A DNA stretch of 64,000 bases from Scilla litardierei (GCA_030789695.1 JAULAV010002430.1:1-64000), one strand, 5' to 3'; shown: positions 11,399 through 23,539, numbered from the stretch's first letter. Translations and numbers: made by a program. The notes: generated from the letters alone by a model not told the origin.

Positions 11399-13861
11399 TG
11401 TAGGTGTTTTAGGGTGTTTTCTTACCACATATTGGTAGTTTAGAGGTTCGAAGGTCGTCGTTGTCGTTGAAGACGTGGAGGACCTTCGGGGCCGGCCGAC
11501 CGAGTAGACTGTGATGCAATGGTGCTCAGAACTGAGCAACAGGATGCTGACGATGGGCTTCGGCTGGATGATAACCTCTAGGATCGATTGATCGGACTCC
11601 TGTGCAAGGATGCTCAGAGCCGAGCGATGGGATGCCAAAGTTGAGCTTCGGCAGAATAACATCTCCTTCGATCTGCAAGACAAGGAACTCGTTAGAGGGG
11701 GTCGAACCTTGGTTCCAACCAAGTCCCCTCCAATGCCTACGTCAGATCTTGACTAATAAGTGCTCGACGAATCGAGACCGGCTCATGGAGAGACCGTGCT
11801 CGAGTTCTCATGCCGAGCTGTGGAGGAGAAATATAAGGTGGAAGAAGGTCTAGGGAAAAGTTATACCTGGGTGTCAGATATCTAGAATTTGGTCACCATG
11901 GCCTTTGGCCTATCGGTTTACTTATTGGATAGTGTCATGTCAATGCCTCTTCTCGATATGCCTTTGCGTTTATGGCATTCATGGCTCCTCCCGTCACGCC
12001 TGCCTACATTGATGGTGGCTTGAATGCTCATCAACGTGGGAACGGTTTAAGGAGGGATTTCTTCAATCATGGAGAAACTGCGGTGTTGGATAGAACGTGT
12101 TGTTGGATACACCGATCGATGACTTCGTGTTTGATGATAACAAACTTGTGTAAACAATTTAATGTGTGTGCTAAGTGTTTTCAGGAATGGCACTCTCGCG
12201 AATGCTCAAAGAGAGACTAGCCAAAAGTGATGGAGGAATTGCTATACACGCTTCAAGTGGACTAAGTCAAAGATGGAGAATATTGCTACAATAATTGTAC
12301 TAAGTCAAAGACGAGAAGATTAGGAGCAAATCAATTCAAATCAATTAGTGCAACATTCAAATCCTAATGACATGCAAATTGGAGACTTGGTCAAAGATGG
12401 AGAGATATGGAGAATCTCATGTAAATCAAAGGTGATTAAATAAGATCTAATTCAAATCCTATAGCAACACAAATTGAATTCCATAGCCATTCATATTCAA
12501 ACTCCTTATCCTAAGAGATTTATTCAAATCCTAATCAAATTAGGATTCCTTCCAATCTTCATCAAATATGAGATTCTAATTGATTCTATTATATCCCATC
12601 CTGTCCTATATAAACCCATACTCCAAGACAGAGATTTTAAGAGAGTGGCAACCAAATAAATTCGGCCACAACGCTAGAGCAAAGCTTCATGGCCGTAACT
12701 TTGCAAGGAGCTCGACGGACGACGCTAAAAAGAATATAACTTTCTCCACGGAGATTGGATCGACGAACCGTTTGCACCAGGACGATCACAACTCAGTGCT
12801 TTACAACATGGTGATATTTTTCTGGTATTAATCTTTGTATTAAATCAGTGGTATTTATTTTAGCATGAGTTGTATTCTGAATATCTTCATATATTTCATC
12901 ATCTCCTTGGACAAAGTTCTTCATCTCCTCCAAGCCCTTAGCCGCAAGCTACATCTCCAAGTTACTCTCCATATCTCCTTGCACACCTTACTAGCCCAAG
13001 CACACATCAAGGCCATAACATACTTGAAGTCTTCAAACCTTGGCCATAAGTTCCATTGGAGAGAGCTTCAACACATTGCGCAACACTTCAAAGAGGTCCT
13101 CAACACATTGCGCAACAATAGAAGACAAGGAGCATCAAGGCCGCAAGTTCTCAAGGGGAAAATCATCTAGGCTGCAACTTCCAGAGGCAAGGATGCAATG
13201 TTGGCAATGACATCCAGTCAGATACGAACTGACCTGAGCTGATTGATAAAGACGACTGCCACTACATAACTGAGAATCTCTAAACTCTTTACTATTATTT
13301 AGTGTAGTTGTATAGATCTCTGTAGGGGGAATTTACCATTGTTACGTTTTTGGGTCGTGTCTAGTTGGTCTAGACAAGAGGGCTTGGCTAGTTGAGACTA
13401 GCCAATAGAAAGATTTTACTAGGAATAATCTTGTTAAACATGTGTGTTGTTGGGTACTGAAGAGCCGGTCGAGTGTAGAGATGCAGAGAGGTGCTCTAGT
13501 CGTGCTCTAGCTTTTGATTGTAATTGGTACATTGTTAATACTAATATCTGATTTGGGGGCAATACGTAGGTTGTTGGGACGACCGAACCAGGGTAAATCT
13601 GCTGTGCATCTGTGTTTGCTTATTATTTACTCTGCATGTGCTTATAACTGCGTGTGATTGTTCATGGGTTACCCGAATATTTTTATTAGCCTATCCACCC
13701 CCTCCAGGATATGATCCATATTCAACACGTGGTATATTGGGCTTTGGTCTTGGGCCGAGGGTCTTGCTCTGCTCTTGAAGCCTCCGGCCTAGGGTCCGCG
13801 GGGGACATCGGGCGGATCGATCGATCCACTTTTCTTTTGGCTCATTCAGAGGGTTGTATCA
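11399..13861 (-). repeat. 3' LTR of Tat1, interrupted at 12101-13727
   Basis: Left part 11399-12100 and right part 13728-13861 read as one LTR once the solo LTR is removed. Shared landmarks with the Tat2 LTR are GGTCGTCGTTG..GACGTGGA, ACCTTCRGGGCCG, CTTCGGC and ATGCCTACGTCAGATC. Confidence 0.55.
12101..13727 (+). repeat. Copia solo LTR (1627 bp), TGTTGGA..CAACA family
   Basis: Begins TGTTGGATACA with the copia-like TTTGATGATAACAAAC block and ends CCATATTCAACA. The flanks are CGTGT (12096-12100) and CGTGG (13728-13732), a target duplication with one change. No primer site or internal sequence follows, and Tat1 LTR sequence resumes, so this is a solo LTR left by LTR-LTR recombination. It is a diverged relative of the solo LTR at 48468-50444. 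A TATA box (CCTATATAAACCC) lies near 12605 with no palindrome array upstream. Confidence 0.75.
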
Positions 13862-14273
13862 ATGGCTCCCATCACCTGAACAGATCAACCATGGTGGTTT
13901 AGGTCGGGGGAAGTGATACATGGGGATTTGACTGGCATGGCAATGGAGACGATGCATTTAATGAAAGCCATCAAGGCGATGGGCATCAAGAAAATTCTCT
14001 TGCCCCTTGGGCGTGGGATTTGGAGAGTCACCCACCTTGCAATGCTGACATGTGTCTCCTGTCAAAAGGCTTGGATTTGCTGCCACTTCCCATATAAGAC
14101 AGTGGATTTCTTGGGAGGAGCCTTCTTTGCGTCCCGTAATTCCATGCATGTATCATCCAGTCATCGGTGAACCTCGTGCTCGGTTCGACTTCGGTTCTTC
14201 TTCTTCAAATTTGCAAGGTAATCTTCCTCCCCTATCAACGTTTCTGTTCTGGTTGATTGAGAGGGTGAAGAGA
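13862..14273 (+). promoter_or_regulatory. Tat1 internal end: polypurine tract and antisense-promoter remnant
   Basis: Beside the LTR is the minus-strand polypurine tract GATGGGAGCCAT (13862-13873). Further in, CCATATAAGAC (TATAAG at 14093-14098) and an AAGGTAATCTTCC motif (about 14214-14226) match TATAAG and TAGGTAATTCCTC upstream of the antisense gene in Tat3 (39970 and 40092). The coding part is absent because Tat2 starts at 14274. Confidence 0.5.
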
Positions 14274-14992
14274 TGTTTCGGGGTGTTTTCTCACCACTAG
14301 TTGGTAGTACGGAGGTCTGAAGGTCGTCGTTGACGTGGAAGATGGGGATGACCTTCAGGGCCGATCGACCGAGTGGACTGTGGTGCGAGGAAACTCGGAG
14401 TCAAGCGATGATGCACCGAAGGGAAGCTTCAGTGGGATGATGACCTCCGAGATCGATCGATCAAGCAGACTCTAATGCGAGGATGCTAGGAGCCAAGCGA
14501 TGGGGGGTGTCATAGTGAAGCTTCGGCTGGGTGACGTCTCCTTCGATCTGCAAAACGAGGAACTCATCAGTGGGTCAGGTCTGGGGCCCAACCAGATCCA
14601 CTCTGATGCCTAAGTCAGCATCTGACTAAAAGGGGCTAGACAAGGCTAGGTCAGACCCACTGGGAGGCCGTATGCTAGTCCTCCGACCGAGCTATGGAGG
14701 AGGATAGTATGGAGTTTGGTAAAGTATGAGTGATTGTGATACCATGATCTTGGATCGCGGAGATCCTCCCTTGAAGCTGTTGCCTCATGACCTTCATATA
14801 GGCGAGCCATTCCCCTTCTCATCTCTAAGGTAATGATGAGGCTTTATTGTTGTCCTTGATGACGGTGCGCTAATAAGGAAGTGTTGACCCCTAATAGTCG
14901 CAGTCATTGATGAAGGAGTAAGTGTAGGTCTTAATCACCGAACTTATGAGCCATTAAGGTAGCCACGTAGGCTGGCCATAATTGGCATGACA
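14274..14992 (-). repeat. 3' LTR of Tat2 (719 bp)
   Basis: The ends TGTTTCGGGG and GCATGACA correspond to TGTTTCAGAG and GCGTAACA of Tat3. The polypurine tract next to the right-hand end sets minus orientation. The body shares the ATCCGAGATCGATCGATC and CAACCAGATCCACTCTGATGCC regions with Tat1. Confidence 0.7.
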
Positions 14993-15124
14993 ATGGCCCC
15001 TCTCTCCCGAGATCTACCGGTACGAAGGTTGAGGTCGGGAGATGTAGTATGTGAGAGAGAAGTGGCATCTTTTGAAAACTTGGTTCGGCTTTTGAAGTCG
15101 GCTATGGAAAATAATTGGTCGGTC

Positions 15125-16225
15125 GGAGAAGTAGGTTGGTCCATGGGGGGGTGTCCCCCATCCTTATGGATGACTAGTTCATTCTGTGGTGAGGGGAGTG
15201 GCCCCTCGACTTACGGCCTACAAGGTCGAAGGTCAACCTACTGGGGGGAGTGGCCCCAGCCTTACGGTCGACTGGTTCATTCAGTGGTGAGGGGAGTGGC
15301 CCTTCCACTTATGGCCGACAAAGACATGGGTCGGCCTGCTGGGGAGTGGCCCCCAACCTTGCCGTCGACTGGTTCGTTCGCTAGCGAGGGGAGTGGCCCT
15401 ACCACTTATGACCGACAAAGATATAGGTCGGCCCACTGAGGAGTGGCCCATAGCCTTATGGCCGATTGGTTCGTTCGATGGCGAGGAGATTGGTCCTTTG
15501 GCTTACAATCGACGAAGGAGTGTGTTGGCCCGCTGAGTGAGTGGCCCCCAGCCTTACGGCCTATTGGTTTGTTCGGTGGCGAGGGGAGTGGACCCTTGAG
15601 TTACGGCCGACGAAGGAGTGGGTCGGCCCATTAGGGGAGTGGCCCCCCAACCTTATGACCTATCCGAGTTTTGGTTGGCCTACTGAGGGTGTGGCCCCCA
15701 GCCTTACATCAAATCGATGGGTTGGCCTACTGGGGGGTGGCCCCAGCCATACGACCGATCCGAGTTTTGGTCGGCATGCTGGGGGAGTGGCCCCCAGCCT
15801 TACAGCAACAAATGGGTCGACTTGCTGGGGGAGTGGCTCATAGCCTTATGACCGATCCGAGATTTGGGTGGCCTACTAGGGAGTGGCCCTAGCCTTATGG
15901 TAAACCGATAAGTCGGTCTGCTAAGGGAGTGGCCCCCCGCCTTACGACCGATCTGAGCTTGGTTGACCTACTAGTGGAGCGATTTTAAGCCTTACAGAAA
16001 AACCGCTGGGTTGGCCTGCTGGGAAAGTAGCCCCAAGCCTTACGACTGATCCGAGTTTTGGTCGGCTTGCTGGGGGAGTGGCCCACATGCTTACATTAAA
16101 ATTGATGGGCCGCCAGCTGGAGGAGTGGCCCCCAGTCTTACGACTGATTTGATTTTTATCGGCCTGTTGGGGGAGTGCCCCCCAGCCTTACGATCGATCT
16201 AAGTTTTGTCGGCCTTATGGGGGAG
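15125..16225. repeat. Imperfect tandem repeats of Tat2, period about 48 bp
   Basis: About twenty copies of a unit built on GGGGGAGTGGCCCCCAGCCTTACG followed by a (A/C)CCGAYY..TTYGGTCGGC part. Many units keep one reading frame open on the plus strand, giving repetitive Trp/Pro-rich products that I regard as artefacts of the repeat. The GGGGGAGTGGCCCCC core is an inverted repeat and corresponds to GGGGGAATTGCCCCC in Tat3. Confidence 0.85.
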
Positions 16226-16228
16226 TGG

Positions 16229-17991
16229 TGTTGAGTATTGGACTTCTCCCTAATTGGTTTTGATGATGAGCAAACATAAATACTTGTGACTAATCCCCTC
16301 CATGTAGTTAATCCATTGACTAAGCTTATCATGACGATCAAATAGCAATGGATGACCATGAAGATCAATCAAAGTTCAAAGTTGAAGATGTGGTGATCAA
16401 AGATAAAGAATTGAGCTTCAAAGTCTTCAAGAAGACTTCAAGATCATTCAAGAGAAAGAAGAGAAGCAAAAACAAATGTAATATCTTTTTTATTCTCTTT
16501 ACTTTCTTATTAGAATGTAGTCTTGAAGTAGATTATTATTGGAGCACACACACTTCACTCATTCTAGCCTAGGAAGTCATTAGAAACCAATTCCTAGGTT
16601 TCCAACTTCTTTATTCTAAGTTGTGCATTTTAGACTTTTGACAGGCGACTGAAGTACATTTTACAGGCGCCTGTCTTAACACAGTCGACTACGAATCATT
16701 CAACAGTCGTCTGTTATGCACACACTTTTGACTTGATTTTTGGGCTTTCAGTTCTTAACTTTCATCATGCGACTGTAGTACAAAGTACATGCGCCTGTCT
16801 AGTTTCAGGTGCCTGTGATTTGTTAGTCAGTCGCATGTCTTATCCTGCCCAACTTCTTAAATTTTGTTAAATTTCGCACTAGCACCTGCAGGCGATGTAA
16901 GAAGGATTTACAGGCGCCTGCCCATGGCACATGCACTTGTATATGCTTCTACAGTCGCATGTCCAACACTTGCCTAGAACTTTGATTTTGCCAAGTTAGG
17001 CACTGTGTAACAGACGACTGAGTTTTCCAGTCGTCTGCCCATGGCACAGATGCATGTGGATACCACATCAGTCGCATGTCCAAACTTACCCAGAATTCTT
17101 ACTCTCTGTCAACTTATGCACTTTATTACACATGCACATGTAGAAGGTTTCTCAGTCACATGTCGGTTTTCAGGAACCTTCTTAACCTTCATCTGTCGAC
17201 TGTCCTACATGGTAAGTTACAGTTTGAATTCTCACCTACCCTCTGACACAGTATAGCAGGCAACTGTTGATCCTTCATCAGTCGACTGTCTGTAGCGCAA
17301 ATTTTATACGTTGACTTTTCTTCCATGGATTCTGAGAGGGCTTTTGGGTAATTTTCTTAGAGATTTAAGGGAACCTATATAAGGGTTTGCTGCTGTTTCA
17401 TTGAGCCTCTCTTGGACACTCTTGCAATCATCCTTAAGCTCTACAGATTAAATCTTTCTCTCTTCCTCATTTCAAGCTCTAGAATTTTAATCTTAGCTTG
17501 TCTTCTATCTAGAACCAAATCTGAACCTTTAGCTTTGGTAAAGACAAGTACAAGGGCTAGTCTCTCATCTTGGAAGAGACATCAACACAGACATCACTTT
17601 GCTCCTTCAAGTTCTACTTCAAGACATAGGTGATTTGCAAGTGTTTAATTTCGAATTTCATATCTTTTGATATTTGTTTCACGCTCAGTTTGTGAGAGTG
17701 GGTTTGCTTGATCCCAAGTTGTGGGAGTCAAGAAAATCATTGTAATTCGCTTACTCTTATAGGGTTGCTACAAGTGTATTTAAAGAAAACCTCAAGTTTG
17801 GGTTCTAACTTGAGTATCCGGAAGTATCCGGGTGGACGGGACGTAAGATTACTGGGAACAAGTTTGGTTTGACTTGGGTAATCTGAACTCTTGAAACAGA
17901 CTTGTGTTAGATTTGTTAATTGTTGTTAATTCGTAATTCTGCATCTTTGTTGGATTAGGATTTTAATTAGGCGTAATTTCTTAATCAGGGT
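16229..17991 (+). repeat. Cop1: copia LTR, left part, split by AthB
   Basis: Starts TGTTGAGTATTGG with a TTTTGATGATGAGCAAA block typical of SIRE-like copia LTRs. It runs to the AthB insertion at 17992 and resumes after the target duplication AGGGT at 46442-46448, ending CCTTACA. A degenerate primer-site-like TGGTTTAATC follows at 46451. Without AthB the LTR is about 1.77 kb. The rest of the element is absent or replaced by Cop2. Confidence 0.6.
16630..17384 (+). promoter_or_regulatory. Palindrome array and TATA box in the Cop1 LTR
   Basis: Between 16640 and 17290 there are roughly twenty sites of the form CAG(G/T)CG(C/A)CTG or its half-changed versions: ACAGGCGCCTGTC, ACAGTCGACTGT, CAGTCGTCTG, CAGTCGCATGTC. 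Many come in pairs 20-30 bases apart. The TATA box TATATAAG (17376-17383) follows within 100 bases. The motif is unrelated to the TCGGCCGA arrays of Athila, but the position relative to TATA is the same. Confidence 0.7.
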
Positions 17992-19748
17992 TGATCGCTC
18001 CTTATTTGACACCTTTTTCCGCATGTTTTCATGACGTTTTGATTGCCCATATCGTGTTTTTACGATTATTCGACGATATCACGATGATTTTCACTATTTC
18101 TTATTTTTGTCGTATTTCAGGCGATATGGAGCGATTTGGAGCGAAAATAAGATCAAAGGAGTTTCACGCACTTCAGAGTGTCGCCCACGGCTTACTTGAG
18201 GACTTATCAGCAATAGAGGATGAGTGAAAGAAGAAGGAATTTCATAGGATCGACGAGGAGGTGAAAAGGAGAAGAAAAGAGCCAAGATACAGCCCACTCG
18301 GCCGAGTAGACTATTCCCTCGGCCGAGTCAGAAGCAGTACTCGGCCGAGTGAAACGGATACGCACTGCAAATTTCAGACGTTCACTCGGCCGAGCAAGGA
18401 AGTCCACTCGGCCAAATGAGAAAGCTACTTGCCTGAGTGGTACAGAGAATTCGTCCAGAGAAGATACCAAGTTACTGGAATTTCTGAGGAAGCCCACTCG
18501 GCCAAGCATGATTGCTCACTCGGCCGAGTAAACAAGCCCACTCAGCCGAGTCAGTCAGAGAGACAGACCACTGAAAACCCCGAAGTTACTGTTATTTTAC
18601 AGGGTTTGTCACTCGGCCGAGTGACAAGGGTCACTCGGCCGAGTGACCCTCTCCGACTGCTACGCGGATTTGAATTTCTGGGCTGCGCAGGGGCAGTTTT
18701 GTCACGATTTTTTGGATGATTTTGGCTTGTATTTAAACCTATTTTTAGACCTAGTTTTAGGAGAGACTTGAATTATTTTTTAGAGACTTCTATTAGGTTT
18801 TTGACGGCTATTCTTTTGTGAAATCTCAGCTGGAGATCATTGGCGACATTATTGGTTTGTTCTTTCTTGCTAAAAACTCATTTTTATGAATTGTTTCTTC
18901 TTTGCAATGAATTGTGCCTTGATTAAATTTGTTATTTCTGAGATCTTCATGATGATTAGTGAATAGTTCCGTCGTTCTAGGGCATGGGAATGAACCCTAT
19001 GGACCCGATGTTTGAATTGTGATGAATTTATAGAATTGTTGCTAGGATTGATAATGGTTGGGTTGTGATTGATTTATTACGAGTAGCTAGGAATTCATAT
19101 CGATTGAGATTTGCAAGAGATTGGATCCCAATTGATAGGAAGGCCTAGATATTCGATTTAGATTAATAATTGAAATTCTCTAGAATTGGTTTGTAAGAGA
19201 TTGGACCAAAGCTAGGATTTTTATTATAAATCTATACTAATATTCGTTTGCAAGAGATTAGACGAATACGAACTATCATAACCTAGATCGTAGCTCGAGT
19301 TTGCGTGAGAGTGGGCTCGATATGCGATAGGACAATCATGTCGATCTTCACGCTAGCGGCTTAGGCTAGGGTTTGCACGAGAGTGGACCCTAATCTTGGT
19401 TTGCTATAGACCGGCAATAGCACGAGAGCGTGAGCTTGGTTCTACATTAAGTTGCGACTAGTTCACCTACATTCAAGCCTAGCAAAATGAAATTTATGAT
19501 TCAAAGGATAAAACAAGGTCCGTAGTGGGGATTTCCTATCCATAGACGCTTTATTATATCGATATCTTCTTGCTATTTGAACGATTATGACAACAACATC
19601 AAAACTATTCTTATTCTCTTGATTGCTAGGTAATCAAAGTAGGATACTGTCATTTGTCCTCTCTGTGTTCGATACCCGCTCGCCACTGCACCGTGCGCTT
19701 GCGGTAAGACTGCAAGTCGTTTTCCGGGTGTATATCCGGGCGCAACCA
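17992..19748 (+). repeat. 5' LTR of AthB (1757 bp)
   Basis: Starts TGATCGCTCC, just after target site AGGGT, and ends GGGCGCAACCA before the primer site. It aligns along its length with the three 3' LTR pieces. The 3' copy lacks about 40 bases near its end (between GTGCG and GGGCGC) and the two differ at many positions, so the insertion is clearly older than Tek1 and Tat3. Bases 19080-19440 repeat RGATTGGAYC(C/A) 'gcaagagattgga' units. Confidence 0.88.
18290..18740 (+). promoter_or_regulatory. CTCGGCCGAG palindrome array and TATA box, AthB 5' LTR
   Basis: About eleven sites between 18295 and 18650 match CACTCGGCCGAGTGA or a one- to three-base variant; the longest are perfect palindromes of 14-15 bases. 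The array ends about 80 bases before a TATA-like box GTATTTAAAC (18729-18738). The 3' LTR repeats the array at 27955-28210 and 37965-38000, and the minus-strand LTR at the right edge repeats it from 63858. Confidence 0.75.
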
Positions 19749-19780
19749 AGTTTTTGGCGCATTTGTCAGGGAGGCGACGG
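19749..19780 (+). promoter_or_regulatory. Primer binding site of AthB, Athila type (degenerate)
   Basis: Six bases after the LTR is TGGCGCATTTGTCAGGGAGG (19755 on), a changed form of the Athila primer site TGGCGCCGTTGCCGGGGA. The short TTTTT spacer between LTR and site is usual for Athila elements and is also seen in AthC at 55994-56017. Confidence 0.75.
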
Positions 19781-19896
19781 TATTTTGTTTTCCTTACTTA
19801 GTTATTTCTTTTTATTATTATTTTTATCTTTTTATTCCTCTATCGTGCTAACAATTCCATCGAAGCACTATTTTTCTGTGCATATACACGAGATCA

Positions 19897-22566
19897 ACGG
19901 TGAATCCAGAAGATATATTATTTGATCCGGAGATCGAACGTACTGAAAGGAGGCTTAGAGCGGAGAAGAGACTTGTTATATAGGACGATTGTATGAACCG
20001 ACGGTAGACACCGGAGGAATTAGCGGCACTCATGGCTAGGCTAATATCTATCAGAGATAGGCTACAGCCTAAGACTGCTTCTACTACCTCATCTATTGCG
20101 ATGCCGGAGTTGGCGGCGGATAAGAACTTCGAGCTTAAAATGGGACTTGTGGTTCTACTGCAACAGGACCCATTTCATGGGAACTCCCACGAGAATCCAC
20201 ACTACCACCTTCAGTTGTTCTTGTCCAAGTGCGCTACTTTTCAGATGCCCGGTGTACCGGCCGACGCCATCTGACTGCGCCTCTTCCCATTCACCCTTAG
20301 GGACAAAGCATTATATTTGTTGAGGACGCAAGCGGAGGGGATCTTTACTACATGGGATGAGTTGGCGAGGGCCTTTGTTAATAAATTCGACCCACCATCC
20401 AAGACAGTCAAGATAAGGAGCGCGCTCACGTCCTTCAAGCAAGGACTTCAGGAGACTCTATTTGAAGCATGTGAGCACTTTAAAGATCTCCAACACCAAT
20501 GCCCCCATCATAGCATTGAAGCATGGGAGCTAGTGCATAGCTTTTACAATGGACTCCAACCAGGCACCAAGCAAATCATAGATGCGACCGCTAATGGAGC
20601 CATATTATCTAAGACACCGGATGAAGCTACGGCCATACTCGAGGAGATGGCCTCGAACAAGCAACAATGGGGCGACGAAAGAGGACCTTATTCTTCCTCC
20701 TTGAAGCCGACAAGCATTTATGATGCCAAGGCCGTAGCGGAGCTTTCTACGAAGTTCAACTCTCTCCACAAGGTCGTGGCGAGATTGGAGAAGTTGATTA
20801 CCGAGCCGCATGGAACTCCTGCCACATCTACACCGGCAGGCAATATGCGCGATTGGCAAGACCAAGCTCAAGTTATGTTCGTTGGAGGAGAGCAAGGAGA
20901 GGGTGCTATAGAGCAAGTCCAATATGTTGCGGGGAACACCGGTTATTGGGCCAACATGGCAACGAGAAATCATGTGGGATTCTCATATGCTAATAATGAT
21001 GGAGCTTTAAACCCACCACTGCAACAACCTTAAGCTCGGCCTCCACCTCCACAACCTCAATATCAACCAAGAGGGCCACCACAACAAAGCTACCCGCCTA
21101 GGCAACAAGCGGAACCATATAGGCTGCCCGGCTACAATCAAGGGTGGAGAGCTCCAAACCCAGCACAAGCGCCACTGAGATCGGATCATGAAGCTAGGGT
21201 GGAAGAATTCATGGTGGAGCAAAAGAAAATAAATGCTAGATTGACGGCTCAACAAGACTCTCTCAATACCGTCGTGGCACAACTAGCAGAGCAACTTGCG
21301 TTGCTTAACAAAAATACTCAACAATTACCGGCTCAACCGGAGCCAAACCCACAGAGCAACACCGCCCATATCAATGCGGTGGCGACGGTTACTACTAGGG
21401 ACGGAAAGGACACTACTCCCGCCATGATCCAAATCAAAGAGCCTGGGGAGCAAATTTTAGATGACAAGGAGCCGGCTATTGAGGAGGAGTGCCAAAAAGA
21501 GCCGTAAGAAGGCGAAAATTCTGAAATTATAAAGCCACGCGAGGAGCAAAACTATATGCCACCGGTACCCTTTCTACAACGGTTAGCAAGAGCTAAGATT
21601 GAGAAGCGGCTAGCCAAATTCCTTGAGTACTTGCGGGGAGTACGCCTCAATATACCTTTCTTAGACGCTATTGTAGAGATCCCGTCATATGCCATGTTCT
21701 TGAAAGACTTAATTTTGGGAAAGAAGAAAAATGAGAAGATAATGCTCGCCGAGCAAGGTAAATGGTTCACCCGGAGGGAGAAGGAGCCCACAAAATTCAA
21801 AGATCCCGGAAGCTTCCGCATTCCATTCACACTTGGAGGAGTCCCGCTACAAAAGGCTTTGGTATATTTGGGAGCAAGTGTGAGCCTAATGCCCCTAAGT
21901 ATGTTTAAGAAATTGAATACGGGGACCGACTTGAAGCCGACGGATATGAGAATACAACTAGCGGATGATCGGGTTACTAGGCCGGTGGGAATTACGGAGA
22001 ATATACCGCTCCCAGTACCGGGAGGAGTTTGCTTACCGTGTGAATTTGTAATCATGGACATCAAGGAGGAGGGCGACACATCGCTAATTCTTGGACGCCC
22101 CTTCTTAGCCACCGCTGGTGTGATATTTGACGTGAGAGAGGGCACCTTGTCTTTGAATGTCAGAAACAGTGAGGTGGAGCTCCATATTTCTAAAGCAATG
22201 AAGCACATGCCTTGGACGGAGGATGTCGACTACGTGGACCTCATCGATGAGGTGATTGATGAAGCTATACCATATTCTATTGGAGCCTTGCACGATGAAG
22301 GCCTTGAAGAAGGCCAATCTTCTAGCAATGGAGAAAAGTTGGAGGACCCGTCGGATTATTCTATGGTTGATGATAAAGACGACACTAATGTCACAAGAAT
22401 TAGGGAGCTATGCAAGCTCTCCACGACCAACAATTTGAAGATTGCTCCGTCGGATAAGAGATCGGCATCATCCGTGAAGAAAAAGAATGATAAAAGCTCA
22501 AGCTTAGGGGACTCATCCCCCAACACTACCCATGATGAGGGGAAGCCAAGGAATGCCAACGAATAA
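19897..22566 (+). pseudogene. gag-pr: Athila-type Gag-protease of AthB (five in-frame stops)
   Basis: One frame runs from about 19897 (a possible ATG now ACG) through DPEIERTERRLR to 22566. It is interrupted by TAG near 19979 and 20014, TGA 20272-20274, TAA 21031-21033 and TAA 21505-21507, with no frameshift. The Gag core (TTWDELARAFVNKFDP, FEACEHFKDL, SFYNGL, 20290-20650) matches the Retrotrans_gag family. A Pro/Gln-rich region and coiled coil (VAQLAEQLALLNK) follow. The protease (about 21780-22200) shows the LGASVSLMPLS and LGRPFLATAGVIFDV blocks, but the catalytic Asp codon is TAT, Tyr (21865-21867). Gag normally forms the particle and the protease matures it; this copy cannot make either. 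Confidence 0.88.
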
Positions 22567-23290
22567 CAACAATTAAATCTAAGTGGCCTTCCTGGCAAGT
22601 TTGACGGGCGCATCTCACATGCGCCAAATATCGAGTACTAAACGAATATCTTAAGGGGTCAAGCTCAAGACCTTAAACAAGCGCTTGTCGGGAGGCAACC
22701 CGACGGTTTTATATTATTTTTCGTTGAATTCTGTTTTTGTTTTAGATCTTTCTTAGTGTTTAGAGTCTAGAGTCCATAAAAATCGTGATAACGGGCTCTA
22801 TTTTTCATGACAGGAGATGGAGAACGAGAAATCATTTACATGGAGGATGACCATAGCAAGGGAGAGCGCTCCAGGAATGTGCTCATGCCCCAGGAGAAGG
22901 AAGAGACGGACGGAAGAAGAAAAACAGAGAGTGGAGCGAAAATAGAGAGTCGAGGCAAAAAACAGCAAGCCACTCGGCCGAGTGTACATGTCACTCGGCC
23001 GAGTGAAGACCCTACTTGGCCGAGTAGGGTACTGATCAGGGAAGATCCAGAAACATACTCTCTATCATTTATTGTAATTTATATTCCACTCGGATGAGTG
23101 ACAAGTCACTCGGCCGAGTGAATCTGATACCCTCCATGCTCTATAATCGCTGAGTGGCCTTGCCACTCGGTCGAGTAGGAAAAGCTACGGCCGAGTCATT
23201 ACTATAAGGAGATTTTCAAAAAAATTTCACGATGAGCCACTAGGCCGAGTGAACGCATTACTCGGCTGAGTGACCCAACTTTATAAACCC
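22567..23290 (+). promoter_or_regulatory. Internal promoter of AthB: palindrome array plus TATA box
   Basis: After the Gag stop, 22620-22970 holds no supported ORF; bases near 22665-22705 (CAAGCGCTTGTCGGGAGGCAACCC) resemble the post-Gag segment of AthA near 1960-1980. From 22970 to 23275 there are about nine CTCGGCCGAG-type sites (ACTCGGCCGAGTG several times). A TATA box (TATAAA, 23282-23287) follows directly, then a C-rich leader. This duplicates the U3 layout inside the element and suggests a second transcription start for the downstream ORF. Confidence 0.65.
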
Positions 23291-23539
23291 CAGCGGGCGG
23301 GGCCCATTTCCCGAAACACGAAAATTTCCCAAATTCTCCCGCTTCGCTCGCTGCCCCTTCGACTCCCCCTCGCCCGAATCCTGTCACCCTTCACTCCAGT
23401 CACCGAACGCCGGTCGACCGCTGCCCCACGCCGGTCATCGATGTCGCTCCGCCGCCTGCACCTGCTAGCGCCGCCGCCCCTTCGCCGTACTTCCCCTGTT
23501 TTGGCCAAAAATCCGATTTTTCTCCATTCTCCCCAATCC

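Larger units (their letters stand above)
11399..14273 (-). mobile_element. Tat1: 3' end of a Tat-like element, split by a copia solo LTR
   Basis: The LTR start TGTAGGTGTTTTAGGGTGTTTTCT resembles the Tat2 and Tat3 LTR ends at 14274 and 38558. The LTR closes at 13861 (GTATCA) next to a polypurine tract (minus strand GATGGGAGCCAT), then 410 bases of internal sequence before Tat2 begins. Removing the solo LTR leaves about 830 bases, comparable with the 719- and 945-bp relatives. Orientation is minus because the polypurine tract abuts the right-hand end of this LTR. Confidence 0.6.
14274..16228 (-). mobile_element. Tat2: LTR plus tandem-repeat region of a Tat-like element
   Basis: LTR 14274-14992 (TGTTTCGGGGTG..GGCATGACA) is followed by a polypurine tract on the minus strand (GAGAGGGGCCAT, 14993-15004) and then a long tandem array up to the copia LTR at 16229. 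No gag or antisense ORF remains. The array is homologous in type to the 90-bp array of Tat3 (42530-43060). Confidence 0.7.

Noticed and set aside
15130..15892. Several overlapping Trp/Gly/Pro-rich frames
   Set aside because: They are the 48-bp tandem repeat read in different frames, with no non-repetitive domain or start context.
18290..18660. CRISPR-like spaced palindromes
   Set aside because: The setting is a plant LTR, spacing is irregular, spacers are not unique in length and no cas genes exist.
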